Origin: Nocardia sp. NBC_01329
GTDB taxonomy: Bacteria > Actinomycetota > Actinomycetes > Mycobacteriales > Mycobacteriaceae
Direction of reading: 5' to 3'
DNA length: 64,000 bases
Assembly (NCBI RefSeq): GCF_035956715.1
Contig: NZ_CP108381.1
Location: 868,001-932,000 of the forward strand
A model generated the notes under the pieces. The model saw only the letters and a program-made list of their open reading frames with translations, was not told where the DNA came from and did no database searches. The position numbers and the translations under genes are program-made. This document shows, piece by piece, positions 48,336 to 57,231 of this stretch (positions are counted from its first letter, which is position 1; the number at the start of each line of letters is the position of its first letter).

Positions 48336-48643
48336 CCGCCGTCAAGGCAGAGACGCGTCCGCGGGCAGGTCAGAATCGGAAACTCTTCTGTCGGCGCGGG
48401 CTGGGCGTGAAGTAGGGGTCGTTCGCTTACTGACCATGGCCGCGGTTTGGGATCTTGCACCGGAGACTGAAGCGGCCCCACAGTCCCGCCGTCGTCCTCG
48501 GCGGCGTTGCAGTCCCCAGTTCGCTGGAACCCGTCGCTATTCACCGCGCCAGCACGCGAACCCAGTCGGGTTCCAGTCGAGAACGTTTCATTCACGGTGA
48601 ACACGCACGATCTTCGGCGAGCAAGCTATAGAGAAGCGCTCCC
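48336..48643. other. 308-bp stretch with no supported gene
   Basis: No frame with a plausible start and domain was found on either strand; no repeat or terminator is evident. Confidence 0.5.
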
Positions 48644-48901
48644 ATGCCCACTTCTTCGACCCCCGATATCTCTTGCACTTTTGCGTGTTGCACTCATACG
48701 GTCCAGGACATGCACCTGATCTTCTTCAATGCGGCCGGCTGGAATCTGACGAAGCAGCAGGCGGCGCATCGCGGACAACAGGTGAGGGTTCGCTACGCGG
48801 AGGCGTTCAACTGCGCCCCCTCCCACCCGGCGACCTCGGCACCGGAGCTGGTGCCGGAAGGGGCCGGCGTACGACCCCCCGTATCCACCTCGCCGCAGTG
48901 A
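48644..48901 (+). CDS. possible small ORF upstream of MFS gene
   Basis: 85-residue frame from ATG 48644 whose TGA overlaps the GTG of the MFS gene (GTGA), the arrangement of coupled genes. Contains three Cys in ISCTFACCTHTV and no recognised domain. Coding is doubtful. Confidence 0.3.
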   Translation: MPTSSTPDISCTFACCTHTVQDMHLIFFNAAGWNLTKQQAAHRGQQVRVRYAEAFNCAPSHPATSAPELVPEGAGVRPPVSTSPQ

Positions 48902-50169
48902 GCGCCCCGCAGACCCCGTCGACTCCGCAGACCCCGTCGACTCCGCAGACCTCGTCGCCGAAGAGCGGACGAGGCAGCGGCGCCGTCTCGCTCTACGCGG
49001 TGTTCTTCCTCAACGGTCTCGTCCTGGCGAGTTGGGCGCCCCGCATCCCGCAGGTCAAGGAGCAGCTCCAGCTCTCCGACGGGCAGCTCGGACTCGCCCT
49101 GCTCGGTGTCGCGCTGGGTTCCGTGCCCGCCATGCCCACGGCCGGAGCGCTGGTGAACCGGTTCGGCAGCCGGGCGGTGGCTCGAAGCGCGGTCCTGGTG
49201 TACGCGGCGGCTATCGCGCTGCCGGGGCTGGCGCGTTCGCTGCCCGAACTCCTGGTGAGCCTGGCCGTGCTCGGCGGCGCGGTCGGCGCGCTGGACGTGG
49301 CCATGAACGCGCACGCGGTGGACCTGGAGCGGAGCAGCGGCAGGACGCGGATCTCCTCGTTCCACGCCCTGTTCAGCGCGGGCGCTCTGGCCGGGGCACT
49401 GCTCGGCACGCTCGCGGCGGCAGGGGGTGTGACGCCGCGCGCCCAGTTCGCCGCCACAGCTGTGGTCTCCCTGCTCGCGGCCGGGGTGGCTGCGGCGGCA
49501 CTGCGGCCTTCCGCACACCAGCACGAACCCGGGCAGAAGCGGGAACCTGCGCGCGCCCGCCCCTCCCGCTTCACGCCCAGGCTGCTGCTGCTCAGCATCC
49601 TGGGCCTGTGTGTGCTGCTCATCGAAGGGGTGGTGACCGACTGGGGCAGCGTGTATCTGGCCGACTCGCTCGACGCGGAGCCCGGCCTGGCGGGCGCGGG
49701 ATACGTGGCCTTCGCCCTGGCCATGACGGTGGGACGGCTGAGCGGCGACCGGGCGGCCAACCGCTCCGGCCCCGTCCGGGTCGTCCGGGTCGGCGCGCTG
49801 CTGACCGCCGCGGGTTCCGTGGTCACGCTTGCGACGGGCCAACCGGTGGTGGCGGTGGTCTTCTTCGCGCTGGTCGGCCTCGGGATCGCGGCGTCCTTCC
49901 CCTTGGTCGTCAGCGCGGCCAGCCGGCTCCACACCGGTTCGCCCGGTACCGCGGTGGCCACGGTCTCCACGACCGGCTACTTCGCCTTCCTGGCGGGCCC
50001 ACCCCTCGTCGGCTTCGTCGCCGAGCACAGTAGTGTGCGCGCCGCGCTGCTGATACTTCCCGTGCTCGCCGTGGCGACGGCCCTGCTCGCCCCGCTACTG
50101 CGGGTCGAGGGCCGTGCCGCGACGACGCCCCGTCCCGCACCCCCCGAGTGGCTGTGTGCCGGTGGCTGA
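48898..50169 (+). CDS. MFS transporter (YbjJ-like)
   Basis: 423 residues from GTG 48898. Twelve predicted transmembrane helices; starts with a PQTPST repeat tail then LYAVFFLNGLVLASWAPRIP, LGLALLGVALGSVPAMPTAG, NRFGSRAV, and the A/MNAHAVDLE motif near helix 5 typical of the YbjJ-type sugar/drug exporters. No good ribosome site. Codon use differs from the core genes and resembles Streptomyces; lies in the mosaic region, convergent with the esterase-like gene. Confidence 0.8.
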   Translation: MSAPQTPSTPQTPSTPQTSSPKSGRGSGAVSLYAVFFLNGLVLASWAPRIPQVKEQLQLSDGQLGLALLGVALGSVPAMPTAGALVNRFGSRAVARSAVLVYAAAIALPGLARSLPELLVSLAVLGGAVGALDVAMNAHAVDLERSSGRTRISSFHALFSAGALAGALLGTLAAAGGVTPRAQFAATAVVSLLAAGVAAAALRPSAHQHEPGQKREPARARPSRFTPRLLLLSILGLCVLLIEGVVTDWGSVYLADSLDAEPGLAGAGYVAFALAMTVGRLSGDRAANRSGPVRVVRVGALLTAAGSVVTLATGQPVVAVVFFALVGLGIAASFPLVVSAASRLHTGSPGTAVATVSTTGYFAFLAGPPLVGFVAEHSSVRAALLILPVLAVATALLAPLLRVEGRAATTPRPAPPEWLCAGG

Positions 50170-50202
50170 TCGCCTTGCGACGCGGGCAGATGATCGGCCA
50201 GG

Positions 50203-51141
50203 TCACTGATGAAGCCAGTGAGCGCCGGTCACTTTCCGGCAGTGAACGACACCGTCGAACCACTCCGCCAGCGAACCGCCCGCCAGATATTGGTCGGCGT
50301 CATCGGCGGGGTCGTAGCCGGGGCCGACCAGCCGCGACTTCGCGGGCTCGGTCAGCCACGGCTGGGCGCGAGCGGAGCTGATCATCGCCAGGTTCAAAAG
50401 GTAGGCATCAAGAGCAGTGTCGCCGAGCGTGGAGTCTATGAAATCTGTTGGCGGCGTGGGATAGTTCTGTGCGCCGACCCCATGATCGAACATCAATCCC
50501 ATGGAGATATAGCCGGCACCGAAGCGCTGCCGAAGGTAACTGCCGGCGTTGCGATGAGCGATCCGTTGCCCCGACATCGGGATCGTCCGCGACATGCCAT
50601 CGGCCGTATGCGCCATACCGCCCCAGTAGACGATCTTCTCTCCGGTCCGTTCGTGCCAGCGGATAACCTCCTCCGCCATGAATCGTTCGATGTCACCGAG
50701 GTCGTATGAAGGTGGCACGGCATCACTGGCCTGAGCAACCCGAACCGGGTCGTGCGGATGTCGCATGTTGTAGCGCCGTAGCCATTTGACGACATCGAGC
50801 AACTCCTGGGTCCGCCAGAAGGTCCGAGCATTCGCCATCAGTGCGCGCGGGTCACCGACGCCGGCGACCACATAGTCGTTGATCGCGCTACTCGCTGCGC
50901 TGTCGCCTTCCAGAGCAACAGTGCGAAACCCCGATTCCTCGACCAGAAACCGCAGCATTCGGTGGGCGAGGACGGACAACTCATGTGTGTCGCGGGTCGC
51001 TGCGCCGAGCGCGACTACGTTCGCGTTCCGGGCTAGGTCGCCCAGTGGCGCGAGGTCGTTCAGTGGCGCAGCGGGTTCGAAAGTAGCCAGCGGATGGGCG
51101 TGCTGCTCGATCCACTGCCTCGGAGTGTCGATCATGGTCAT
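50203..51141 (-). CDS. erythromycin-esterase-like protein with altered active site
   Basis: 312 residues from ATG 51141. Overall pattern of the Ere family: N-terminal WIEQHAHPL, VVALGAATRDTHELSVLAHRMLRFLVEE, TVALEGDSAA, ARTFWRTQELLDVVKWLR, KIVYWGGMAHT, and a C-terminal YISMGLMFDHG. In functional members the first motif reads GE-x-x-HG with catalytic Glu and His; here it is GA-x-x-RD, so both are lost while the distal His is kept. Esterase activity is therefore unlikely unless residues are replaced. Convergent with the MFS gene. Confidence 0.75.
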   Translation of the reverse strand: MTMIDTPRQWIEQHAHPLATFEPAAPLNDLAPLGDLARNANVVALGAATRDTHELSVLAHRMLRFLVEESGFRTVALEGDSAASSAINDYVVAGVGDPRALMANARTFWRTQELLDVVKWLRRYNMRHPHDPVRVAQASDAVPPSYDLGDIERFMAEEVIRWHERTGEKIVYWGGMAHTADGMSRTIPMSGQRIAHRNAGSYLRQRFGAGYISMGLMFDHGVGAQNYPTPPTDFIDSTLGDTALDAYLLNLAMISSARAQPWLTEPAKSRLVGPGYDPADDADQYLAGGSLAEWFDGVVHCRKVTGAHWLHQ

Positions 51142-51353
51142 GCGGCCATCCTGATACCTGAAGTTAACTTCAGGTCAAGCAAGGCTGTCGACGCGCCCCC
51201 AGCGGCCCGTCGCTGGAAGGCAACATGCCCGCGCGCGGAACACCGTGGTCAGCGGTAGGCGCTGCTGGTAGTCGAAGCGACTACGTCGTATTCGCCCAAT
51301 TTCCGGCGAATGCCACGACTACCCGTTGCGTTGCGGGTATTGCCGAGCTACAG

Positions 51354-51373
51354 TACAACGCAACGTTGCGTTG
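51354..51373. promoter_or_regulatory. TetR operator, right copy of 17-bp repeat
   Basis: TACAACGCAACGTTGCG (51354-51370) sits within an 18-bp perfect palindrome, CAACGCAACGTTGCGTTG (51356-51373), directly upstream of GGAGG and the ATG of the hydrolase. An extra CGTTGCGTTGC half-site lies at 51324-51334. Confidence 0.8.
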
Positions 51374-51387
51374 CATATGGAGGTCTC

Positions 51388-52143
51388 ATGAGTATCCCGG
51401 TGGTTCTGGTGCACGGAATCCGCTTGAGCGGACGGTGCTGGGTTTCCGTGGTGGACGAAATCGGGACCGAGCGGACGGTGGTCACTCCGGACCTTCCGGG
51501 GCACGGCCTACGCCGCGGCGAACGCTTCACGATGCCCGCGGCGATCGACACCGTTCGCGCGGCGGTGGATTCGGTCGGCGGCCGTGCACTGGTCGTCGGT
51601 CACTCGCTGGGCGGGCACATCGGAATCGCGGCGGCCGCTGAACTCGGCGAACAGGTCGCCGGCCTGGTTGTCGCCGGCTCGACACGTATTCCGAACAGCG
51701 CACTGGCACTTCCGTTCCGGATGGCACATGCGCTCCTATCGGCTCAGCGTGACGGAGGCGAGCGGCTCAGCCGCCGGATCTTCGCCGCCGTCCTCCCCGC
51801 ACCGGTCGCCCGTGCCGTCGCGGCGGGCGGAATCGCCAGCGAGGTGTTGCCCGATATCGGCGACGCTGTGCGGACCTTCGATCCGCTCGCCGAACTCGCC
51901 CGATATTCCGGCCCGGTCTGGCTGATCAACGGGAGCCGGGATCACTTCCGTGGCCACGAGCAGCGCTTCGCGGCCGCCTCGCCCCGGTCGCGGCTGCTCG
52001 TGGTGCCGGGAGCCGGGCACTATCTACCGCTCGCCGAACCGCGGCGCTTCGCCCGGTTGATCCGTGATATCGCCGACGGCTGCGATAGTGCCCGCGCCAC
52101 CCCGTTCAACGATTCACAGCCGTCAGCGCTTCTAGATCCATGA
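51388..52143 (+). CDS. alpha/beta hydrolase
   Basis: 251 residues from ATG 51388 with GGAGG at 6 nt. Single-domain hydrolase: VVLVHGIRLSG (oxyanion), LPGHGLRRG, nucleophile elbow VVGHSLGGHIG, acid near INGSRDHF, catalytic His in PGAGHYLP. No signal peptide. The palindromic operator equals that of the TetR gene 8.5 kb to the left, so they probably form one regulatory unit. The 3' end overlaps the convergent phosphotransferase gene by 38 bp. Confidence 0.9.
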   Translation: MSIPVVLVHGIRLSGRCWVSVVDEIGTERTVVTPDLPGHGLRRGERFTMPAAIDTVRAAVDSVGGRALVVGHSLGGHIGIAAAAELGEQVAGLVVAGSTRIPNSALALPFRMAHALLSAQRDGGERLSRRIFAAVLPAPVARAVAAGGIASEVLPDIGDAVRTFDPLAELARYSGPVWLINGSRDHFRGHEQRFAAASPRSRLLVVPGAGHYLPLAEPRRFARLIRDIADGCDSARATPFNDSQPSALLDP

Positions 52144-53293
52144 TGGCGGTGGCGGTGCGGTGCACGATCGCCCGGCAGACCTCGGCCGGCTGGAATTCCG
52201 GCATCAGGGCGCTGCGCCCGATGGTGATCATCCAGGCGAAATACGGGTAGAGCGACTGCTGCCGGTAGGCGAGCCACGCGGCTTCGAGGGGTAGTGCGGG
52301 TCCACCGGCCGCGCACAGGCGGTCGATGTAGAAGGCGATCAGTTCACGCTCCCAGGCTCGCCGATCAGCGACCTCCAGCCCGGAGGTGATCGTATAAGCC
52401 ACATCGAATGCCCAGCTGCCGCGCATCACCAGCTGCCAGTCGGTGAACCCCATACTGCCGTCGCCGCAGATATAAGCGTTGCCGATATGTGGGTCGCCGT
52501 GCAGCAGGGTGTGGGGTCCCTGTTCGGCGATCAGCAGAGCGCGACCGCAGGCTTCGTAGAGATCGTCCTGCACCGGAGGCAAAGTGCCGGGGACGATTTC
52601 GGGGGCGCGTTTCAAGCCGACCGCCGCCCGCTTCCGCATACCGAGGAGCCGATCGAAATTCCGGAAATGGGCGCCCGGTGTCTTCAACCAGTCGTGCGCG
52701 TTCAGCCTGGGCGATTGCCAGTAGTGCCCGTGCCAGCGCGCCATATTCGCCAGCAGATCCTCCATCTGCTCCCGGGTGACCCGCTCCAACGGTGTGCAGA
52801 ACCGCGCCTGCCGGGAGACGCTCACATCTTCGAGCAGGGTCAGCGATCGTCCGGTGCGCGTATCGGCAGCCCCGAAATACCCGTGGGGCGCTTCGATATC
52901 GAGCCCCGGTCGAAGATGCTGGAAGAACCCCGGTTCACCGGGTAGCGCATGCGCCAGGTACTGCGTGAGCCGTTGAGTGAAGGTCAGAGTCGTCTTGGCG
53001 AACAGGTGCTCGGGCAGTCCCGCCCGGCGGCCCGCCTCGTTATAGCGGACGGTGGCCTTCCATCGGCTGGTCGTTCCCGCGTCCGCGTCCACGATATCGA
53101 ACGATTCCACCTGTGCCCCCGGGTGATCGGCCGTGAGCACGCGGTCGAACCATTCGGTGTCGACCTCGCTCCTGCGCATCGGAATCCTGCCGTTCAGGCT
53201 CCGCGGCACCTTCTCCGCCAGTACGTGCCCGCCCAGTTTCAGCACCCCCGGGAGCACACCCTCCGACCGACCGTTTATAGCTGTCGCATCCAT
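52106..53293 (-). CDS. aminoglycoside-phosphotransferase-fold kinase (EcKinase/DUF1679-like)
   Basis: 395 residues from ATG 53293. Kinase-like small-molecule phosphotransferase: LLHGDPHIGNAYICGDG with the catalytic HGD-x-H-x-x-N loop and Mg-binding GFTDWQLVMRG. The long N-terminal lobe (ATVRYNEAGRRAGLPEHLFAKTTLTF; FFQHLRPGLDIEAPHGYFG) fits the group that phosphorylates steroids/small alcohols or amines. A perfect palindrome (GAACAATATTGTTC) sits about 110 nt upstream. Substrate unknown. Confidence 0.85.
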   Translation of the reverse strand: MDATAINGRSEGVLPGVLKLGGHVLAEKVPRSLNGRIPMRRSEVDTEWFDRVLTADHPGAQVESFDIVDADAGTTSRWKATVRYNEAGRRAGLPEHLFAKTTLTFTQRLTQYLAHALPGEPGFFQHLRPGLDIEAPHGYFGAADTRTGRSLTLLEDVSVSRQARFCTPLERVTREQMEDLLANMARWHGHYWQSPRLNAHDWLKTPGAHFRNFDRLLGMRKRAAVGLKRAPEIVPGTLPPVQDDLYEACGRALLIAEQGPHTLLHGDPHIGNAYICGDGSMGFTDWQLVMRGSWAFDVAYTITSGLEVADRRAWERELIAFYIDRLCAAGGPALPLEAAWLAYRQQSLYPYFAWMITIGRSALMPEFQPAEVCRAIVHRTATAIMDLEALTAVNR

Positions 53294-53401
53294 CCCATCG
53301 CCCTTCCCGGCTCGTGACGCCGCACAACCGCCCGGCGGATGGCAAGTATGGGTCAGTGAGAGCCGCCGCCGCATCGGTCGGCCACCCCGGGCGGTCGACT
53401 C

Positions 53402-53415
53402 GAACAATATTGTTC
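53402..53415. promoter_or_regulatory. 14-bp perfect palindrome upstream of phosphotransferase gene
   Basis: GAACAATATTGTTC in the promoter region of the minus-strand phosphotransferase gene, downstream of the AraC gene. Unusually AT-rich for this genome, so probably an operator. Confidence 0.6.
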
Positions 53416-53508
53416 ACCTGCGGGTATTCGTCGCTTTCGGTGCTGTGACGACCTTGTGAAATGGCGCCGTTCGCCCCGCGTGCGGCGCGGTCCCGCCCAC
53501 CTGCCGCG

Positions 53509-54507
53509 TCAGCCCTGTGCCGACCAGCGGTGTCTGGCCCGCCGCAGCGTGCCCGGATCGGAATAGCCGATCCGCCGAGCCAGCGCAGTCTGCGTATCGT
53601 CCGGACTGAGCCGGACCCGCCGCTCGAGTAGCACCGCGCGGGCTCGGTCGAGTTCGCGCGTCCAGGTGGTGCCCTCATCGGTCAGCCGCCGCTGCAGACT
53701 GCGCCGGCTCGTCGCCAGATGCCGCGCGACCCGGTCGATGGTCACCCGCCCGTCACCCAGCAGCAGGGTGAGCGCCTGATGCACCTGCCCCGCCCAGGTG
53801 ACCTCGAGTCGCGGCGGTGGCGGCAGGGCCGCCGTGTACCGGCGGAGGATATCGGCGAGTACCGGATCAGCGGTACGCAGCGGCAGCGTGAGATCGGACG
53901 CGCGGAAGGTGATCTGATCGGTCGGGGCACCGAAATCGACCTGCCGGGTCCCGAACATCTCGACGAACCGGTCGTGCCGTCGCGGTGGGGGCTGCCGGAA
54001 GCGGATCCGGATCGGATGCACATTCCGCCCGGTCGCATTGCGCGCCCGGGTCACCACCGCCGCCAGGGCGAATTGGACGGCCAGTTGCCGGCCCCGGCCG
54101 AGCCCGCTCAGCAATCGGATATTCGCGTTCGCTTCATCCTCGGAGTCGCCGAGCACCGCGAAACCCACATTGGTGGTGATCAGGCCGGCGTATTCCTCGG
54201 AGCGGGCCAGGCCTTCACCCAGTGTGGGCGCGGTGCTGAACAGATAGTCGTGCACGCCGAAATGACCCAGGGTGTTCCTCGCGCCGACACGCAGCGCGAT
54301 ATCGGGTTCGGCCAGTTCGTATTCGAGCGATTCCCACAACCGCAGCTGATAATTGCTGGACACCATGGTGTCCGCGGTGTTCAGCACCCACTCCGGCAGT
54401 CCCGCCGCGCGGGCGAGCTGACGCCGCACCGCCGGACTCACGCCGGTCCGGTCCAGTATGAAGTTCGGGAACGAGACGCTCTCCACCGTATCCAATTGCG
54501 AATACAC
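53509..54507 (-). CDS. AraC-family regulator with Arabinose_bd-type N-terminus
   Basis: 332 residues from ATG 54507. N-terminal domain pattern FPNFILDRTGVSPAVRRQLARAAGLP ... RLWESLEYELAEPDIALRVG (Arabinose_bd-like, common in OruR/ArgR-type AraC proteins), C-terminal HTH_18 (VTIDRVARHLATSRRSLQRRLTDEG; ARRIGYSDPGTLRRARHRW). Same strand as and immediately upstream of the phosphotransferase gene, which may be its target. Ligand unknown. Confidence 0.88.
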   Translation of the reverse strand: MYSQLDTVESVSFPNFILDRTGVSPAVRRQLARAAGLPEWVLNTADTMVSSNYQLRLWESLEYELAEPDIALRVGARNTLGHFGVHDYLFSTAPTLGEGLARSEEYAGLITTNVGFAVLGDSEDEANANIRLLSGLGRGRQLAVQFALAAVVTRARNATGRNVHPIRIRFRQPPPRRHDRFVEMFGTRQVDFGAPTDQITFRASDLTLPLRTADPVLADILRRYTAALPPPPRLEVTWAGQVHQALTLLLGDGRVTIDRVARHLATSRRSLQRRLTDEGTTWTRELDRARAVLLERRVRLSPDDTQTALARRIGYSDPGTLRRARHRWSAQG

Positions 54508-54970
54508 CTAACCAGCACGAATTCTCACCGGAATGCCCGGAGCGCATCGACCATAACCTGATCCAGAGGCGGGCACCGGAGCTGGAAATGCCGGTCCCGC
54601 CGTCGAACTCGGTATCAGCGCGGCGTGCCGGAGACATAGGCGCGTTTCGCCCGCCGACAGGCACCGTTCGTCGTGCCCCGGCAGGTGATGCCCCGGTGTC
54701 GAGCCGCGTCTGTTCGCATCCGGCGAAATTCCGCCGAGGCGGCCACCTGACCATTACCGAGTGCGGGCCGGATGGGCGCCCATGCGAGGATGAACCCACA
54801 CGACGGAGAGATCGGCCGTGATCACGGGCCAGGTAGTAGGAGAACACCGCTCCCGCGCTTCGACGCGGGAACGACCTGTCCTGACCTGCTGCTGATCAGC
54901 GCGTAGACCTGTCGTATTCCCGAATCGGAGCATCGCCGAGCCGGATGCCCTCGACCTCGCAGGAGTACAC
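54508..54970. other. 463-bp stretch with no supported gene
   Basis: Divergent upstream region of the AraC gene and the methyltransferase gene. Frames on both strands are open but lack motif or ribosome site. A short GCTGATCAGC palindrome near 54890 is noted without assigned role. Confidence 0.5.
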
Positions 54971-56137
54971 ATGTCCACCATCAGCTGGACCGAGAACGAT
55001 GAAACTCGCTCCGCCCGCTGGTATTCCGAGAACGCCGCGCCCCCGCCGGAACAGGTGGTCGTCGTCGACGATCGGATCTCCGCGCAGTCCGCATACCGCA
55101 TGGGCCGTGCCGGGACGGGTCTGCTGTACCGAGGAGATTTCCACAACGCCCGTCAGCTCATGAGCGCTCTGGATCGACGGCTGCGCCGCGACGCCCGTGG
55201 CGGTGGTGGAGGTGGTGGTGGTGGTGACGCCGCGGCGCTCTTCCACAGCCATCGCGCGGCGCGGGCCCGACGTGCCGAACTGCTCGGACGGCTGCTCGTC
55301 GTGCTCGAGCCCGACCACTCCCTGCGGTTGCGCCGAGCGCCCGACGTGCGGGACGCGTGCGGCCATGCCTACGGCCCCCCGGCCGCCGATGACACCGGGC
55401 CGACCTGCGTATCGCTGCCCGAGGTCCTCGGCGTCCTCAGCGCCTATCAGTGGCATCTGAAAGGTGTCGACATTCCCGCGCTGCGGACGAGTGTCCACCC
55501 CGCCTACGGAGTCTTCTCGCCGGTCCGCGGCGAATACATCGATCTCGTCGCCGACGCGCCACTACCGCCGAGCGCGCCGCGGCCGGTCGTATTCGATCTC
55601 GGCACCGGCACCGGGGTACTCGCCGCCGTACTGGCCCGGCGCGGCGCGCGACATGTGGTGGCCACCGATATCAACCCCCGCGCGGTGGTGTGTGCCCGCG
55701 CCAACCTGCGCCGTCTGGGCCTGGCCGATCGCACGCGCGTCGACGAAACCGATCTGTGGCCCTCCGGTCGCGCCGACCTGGTCGTATGCAATCCGCCTTG
55801 GCTGCCCGCGCGTCCCACCTCGGACCTCGAGCTCGGTATCTACGATCCCGGTTCCGCTATGCTCCGCCGCTTCCTGGACGGCCTCACCGCGCACCTCACC
55901 CCGGTCGGCGAGGGCTGGCTGATCCTGTCCGACCTCGCCGAACACCTCGGCCTGCGGACCCGCGCCGAACTGCTCGCCGCCGTCGCCGACGCCGGACTGC
56001 GGGTCCTCGCCCGATACGACACCTCCCCACGACATCCCCGCGCCGCGGACAGTTCCGATCCGCTCCACATCGCCCGAGCCCGGGAAGTCACCTCGCTGTG
56101 GCGGCTGGTACCCGATTCGTCCCCCGCCGAGATCTGA
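54971..56137 (+). CDS. class I methyltransferase with NPPW motif
   Basis: 388 residues from ATG 54971. The N-terminal 200 residues are a variable region with a nine-glycine run. The C-terminal Rossmann domain has motif I PVVFDLGTGTGVLAAVLARR, VVATDINPRAVVCARAN and the catalytic VVCNPPWLPA of N-methyltransferases (HemK/PrmC/RsmC-like). The N-terminal part may bind the substrate. Likely a protein or nucleic-acid N-methyltransferase; the target is unknown. Confidence 0.85.
   Translation: MSTISWTENDETRSARWYSENAAPPPEQVVVVDDRISAQSAYRMGRAGTGLLYRGDFHNARQLMSALDRRLRRDARGGGGGGGGGDAAALFHSHRAARARRAELLGRLLVVLEPDHSLRLRRAPDVRDACGHAYGPPAADDTGPTCVSLPEVLGVLSAYQWHLKGVDIPALRTSVHPAYGVFSPVRGEYIDLVADAPLPPSAPRPVVFDLGTGTGVLAAVLARRGARHVVATDINPRAVVCARANLRRLGLADRTRVDETDLWPSGRADLVVCNPPWLPARPTSDLELGIYDPGSAMLRRFLDGLTAHLTPVGEGWLILSDLAEHLGLRTRAELLAAVADAGLRVLARYDTSPRHPRAADSSDPLHIARAREVTSLWRLVPDSSPAEI
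55199..55225 (+). repeat. glycine-codon run in methyltransferase gene
   Basis: Nine consecutive GGN codons (mostly GGT), a simple-sequence tract that adds a flexible poly-Gly segment near residue 80 and may vary in length. Confidence 0.85.
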
Positions 56138-56435
56138 CTCAGCGGCGCAACCCCCGCAGCTTGGCACCTCGACAGTCCGAGCGCGCGCATACCGAACCCG
56201 ACTACCGCTATCGCTGGGCAAATATATACGAGTCGATGCGCACCGTCGGTCGCCCCCAGGTCGCCGAACCCACTGTTTTCGCACTTCGGAAAGGTTGAAT
56301 ACCCAACTCGGGTTGGACACGAATCAGTGTCGGAGGAGCCGCCGCTACCTGTGCGTATGACATCCTTGGAGATCGATATGCCGTGATCAGCACCGAACAG
56401 GCAACCGAGTCACACAGCGTTCGCTAGGAGGCGTG

Positions 56436-56906
56436 ATGACCGCAGGTGGATTCGACCCCGCATTCAGCCCCACCACCAGTATCAAACCGGCAGGCTTGGG
56501 CAAACGCGCGGTGGCCAGGTTCGTCGACTGGATCATCGCCGGCATCATCGGCGCCCTCTTCTTCTGGCTCCTCGGCTCGGTCTGGGACACTCCCGACTGG
56601 GTCTCGGTACTCCCGGGCGCCGCCTTCGGCTGGCTCTACTTCGTCGTCTTCGAGGTGTCCTCGGGCTCGACCCCGGGTAAGAAACTGCTCTCGCTGCACG
56701 TCAACGGGTCGGGTGCGGCACCGAAACCCAGCCTCAAGGACTCCGCGATCCGCAACGCCTACATGCTGCTGAACCTGATTCCGTGGGTGGGCGGCTTGCT
56801 GTGGTTCATCGCGGCGATCGCCATCGCGTTCACGATCAGCTCGAGCCCGACGAAGCAGGGTTGGCACGACAACGCGGCAGGTGGGACTCAGGTCATCGAC
56901 ACGTAG
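56436..56906 (+). CDS. RDD-family membrane protein
   Basis: 156 residues from ATG 56436 (AGGAGG at 4 nt; GTG 56433 is too close). RDD pattern: LGKRAVARFVDWIIAGIIGALFFWL (Arg and Asp of the name), SSGSTPGKKLLSLHVNG, and WHDNAAGGTQVI at the C-terminus. Three to four transmembrane helices. Members are associated with ion transport or stress resistance; the role here is unknown. Followed by a strong terminator. Confidence 0.9.
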   Translation: MTAGGFDPAFSPTTSIKPAGLGKRAVARFVDWIIAGIIGALFFWLLGSVWDTPDWVSVLPGAAFGWLYFVVFEVSSGSTPGKKLLSLHVNGSGAAPKPSLKDSAIRNAYMLLNLIPWVGGLLWFIAAIAIAFTISSSPTKQGWHDNAAGGTQVIDT

Positions 56907-56925
56907 ACCTGGTCACTGCGCTGAA

Positions 56926-56962
56926 CAAAGATCGGCGGTGCCCTGCGCACCGCCGATCTTTG
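56926..56962 (+). terminator. intrinsic-type hairpin after RDD gene
   Basis: 15-bp perfect stem CAAAGATCGGCGGTG / CACCGCCGATCTTTG, 7-nt loop, followed by ATTGTG. It can serve the convergent side weakly because of the AAA/TTT ends. Confidence 0.85.
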
Positions 56963-57039
56963 ATTGTGGGCAGCCGCCGGATCGGCCGTCCATCGCCTTG
57001 CTCAGGGCAGGGGCACACCACCACCGGCAGCTGCGGCAT

Positions 57040-57231
57040 TCAACTACCGGAAGAGATCACCCGGAGGAACGCATCCCACTCGGCCGGGGCGAACACGAGC
57101 GCGGGACCAGCGGGGTTCTTCGAATCACGAACACCGACCACGTCTGCAAGATGCGCGACCTCCACGCAGTCGCCGCCCGCTTGGCTGTAGCTGCTCTTGA
57201 ACCAGTCCGCTCCGAATAAACCCCTGCTCAC
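57040..57231 (-). CDS. DUF397-domain protein
   Basis: 63 residues from GTG 57231. Classic DUF397: ADWFKSSYSQAGGDCVEVAHL, VGVRDSKNPAGPALVFAPAEWDAFL. The GTG overlaps the TGA of the upstream XRE gene (GTGA). Such pairs (Scr1-like regulator plus DUF397) are very common in actinobacteria and behave like a regulator with a small partner, sometimes described as toxin-antitoxin-like. Confidence 0.9.
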   Translation of the reverse strand: MSRGLFGADWFKSSYSQAGGDCVEVAHLADVVGVRDSKNPAGPALVFAPAEWDAFLRVISSGS

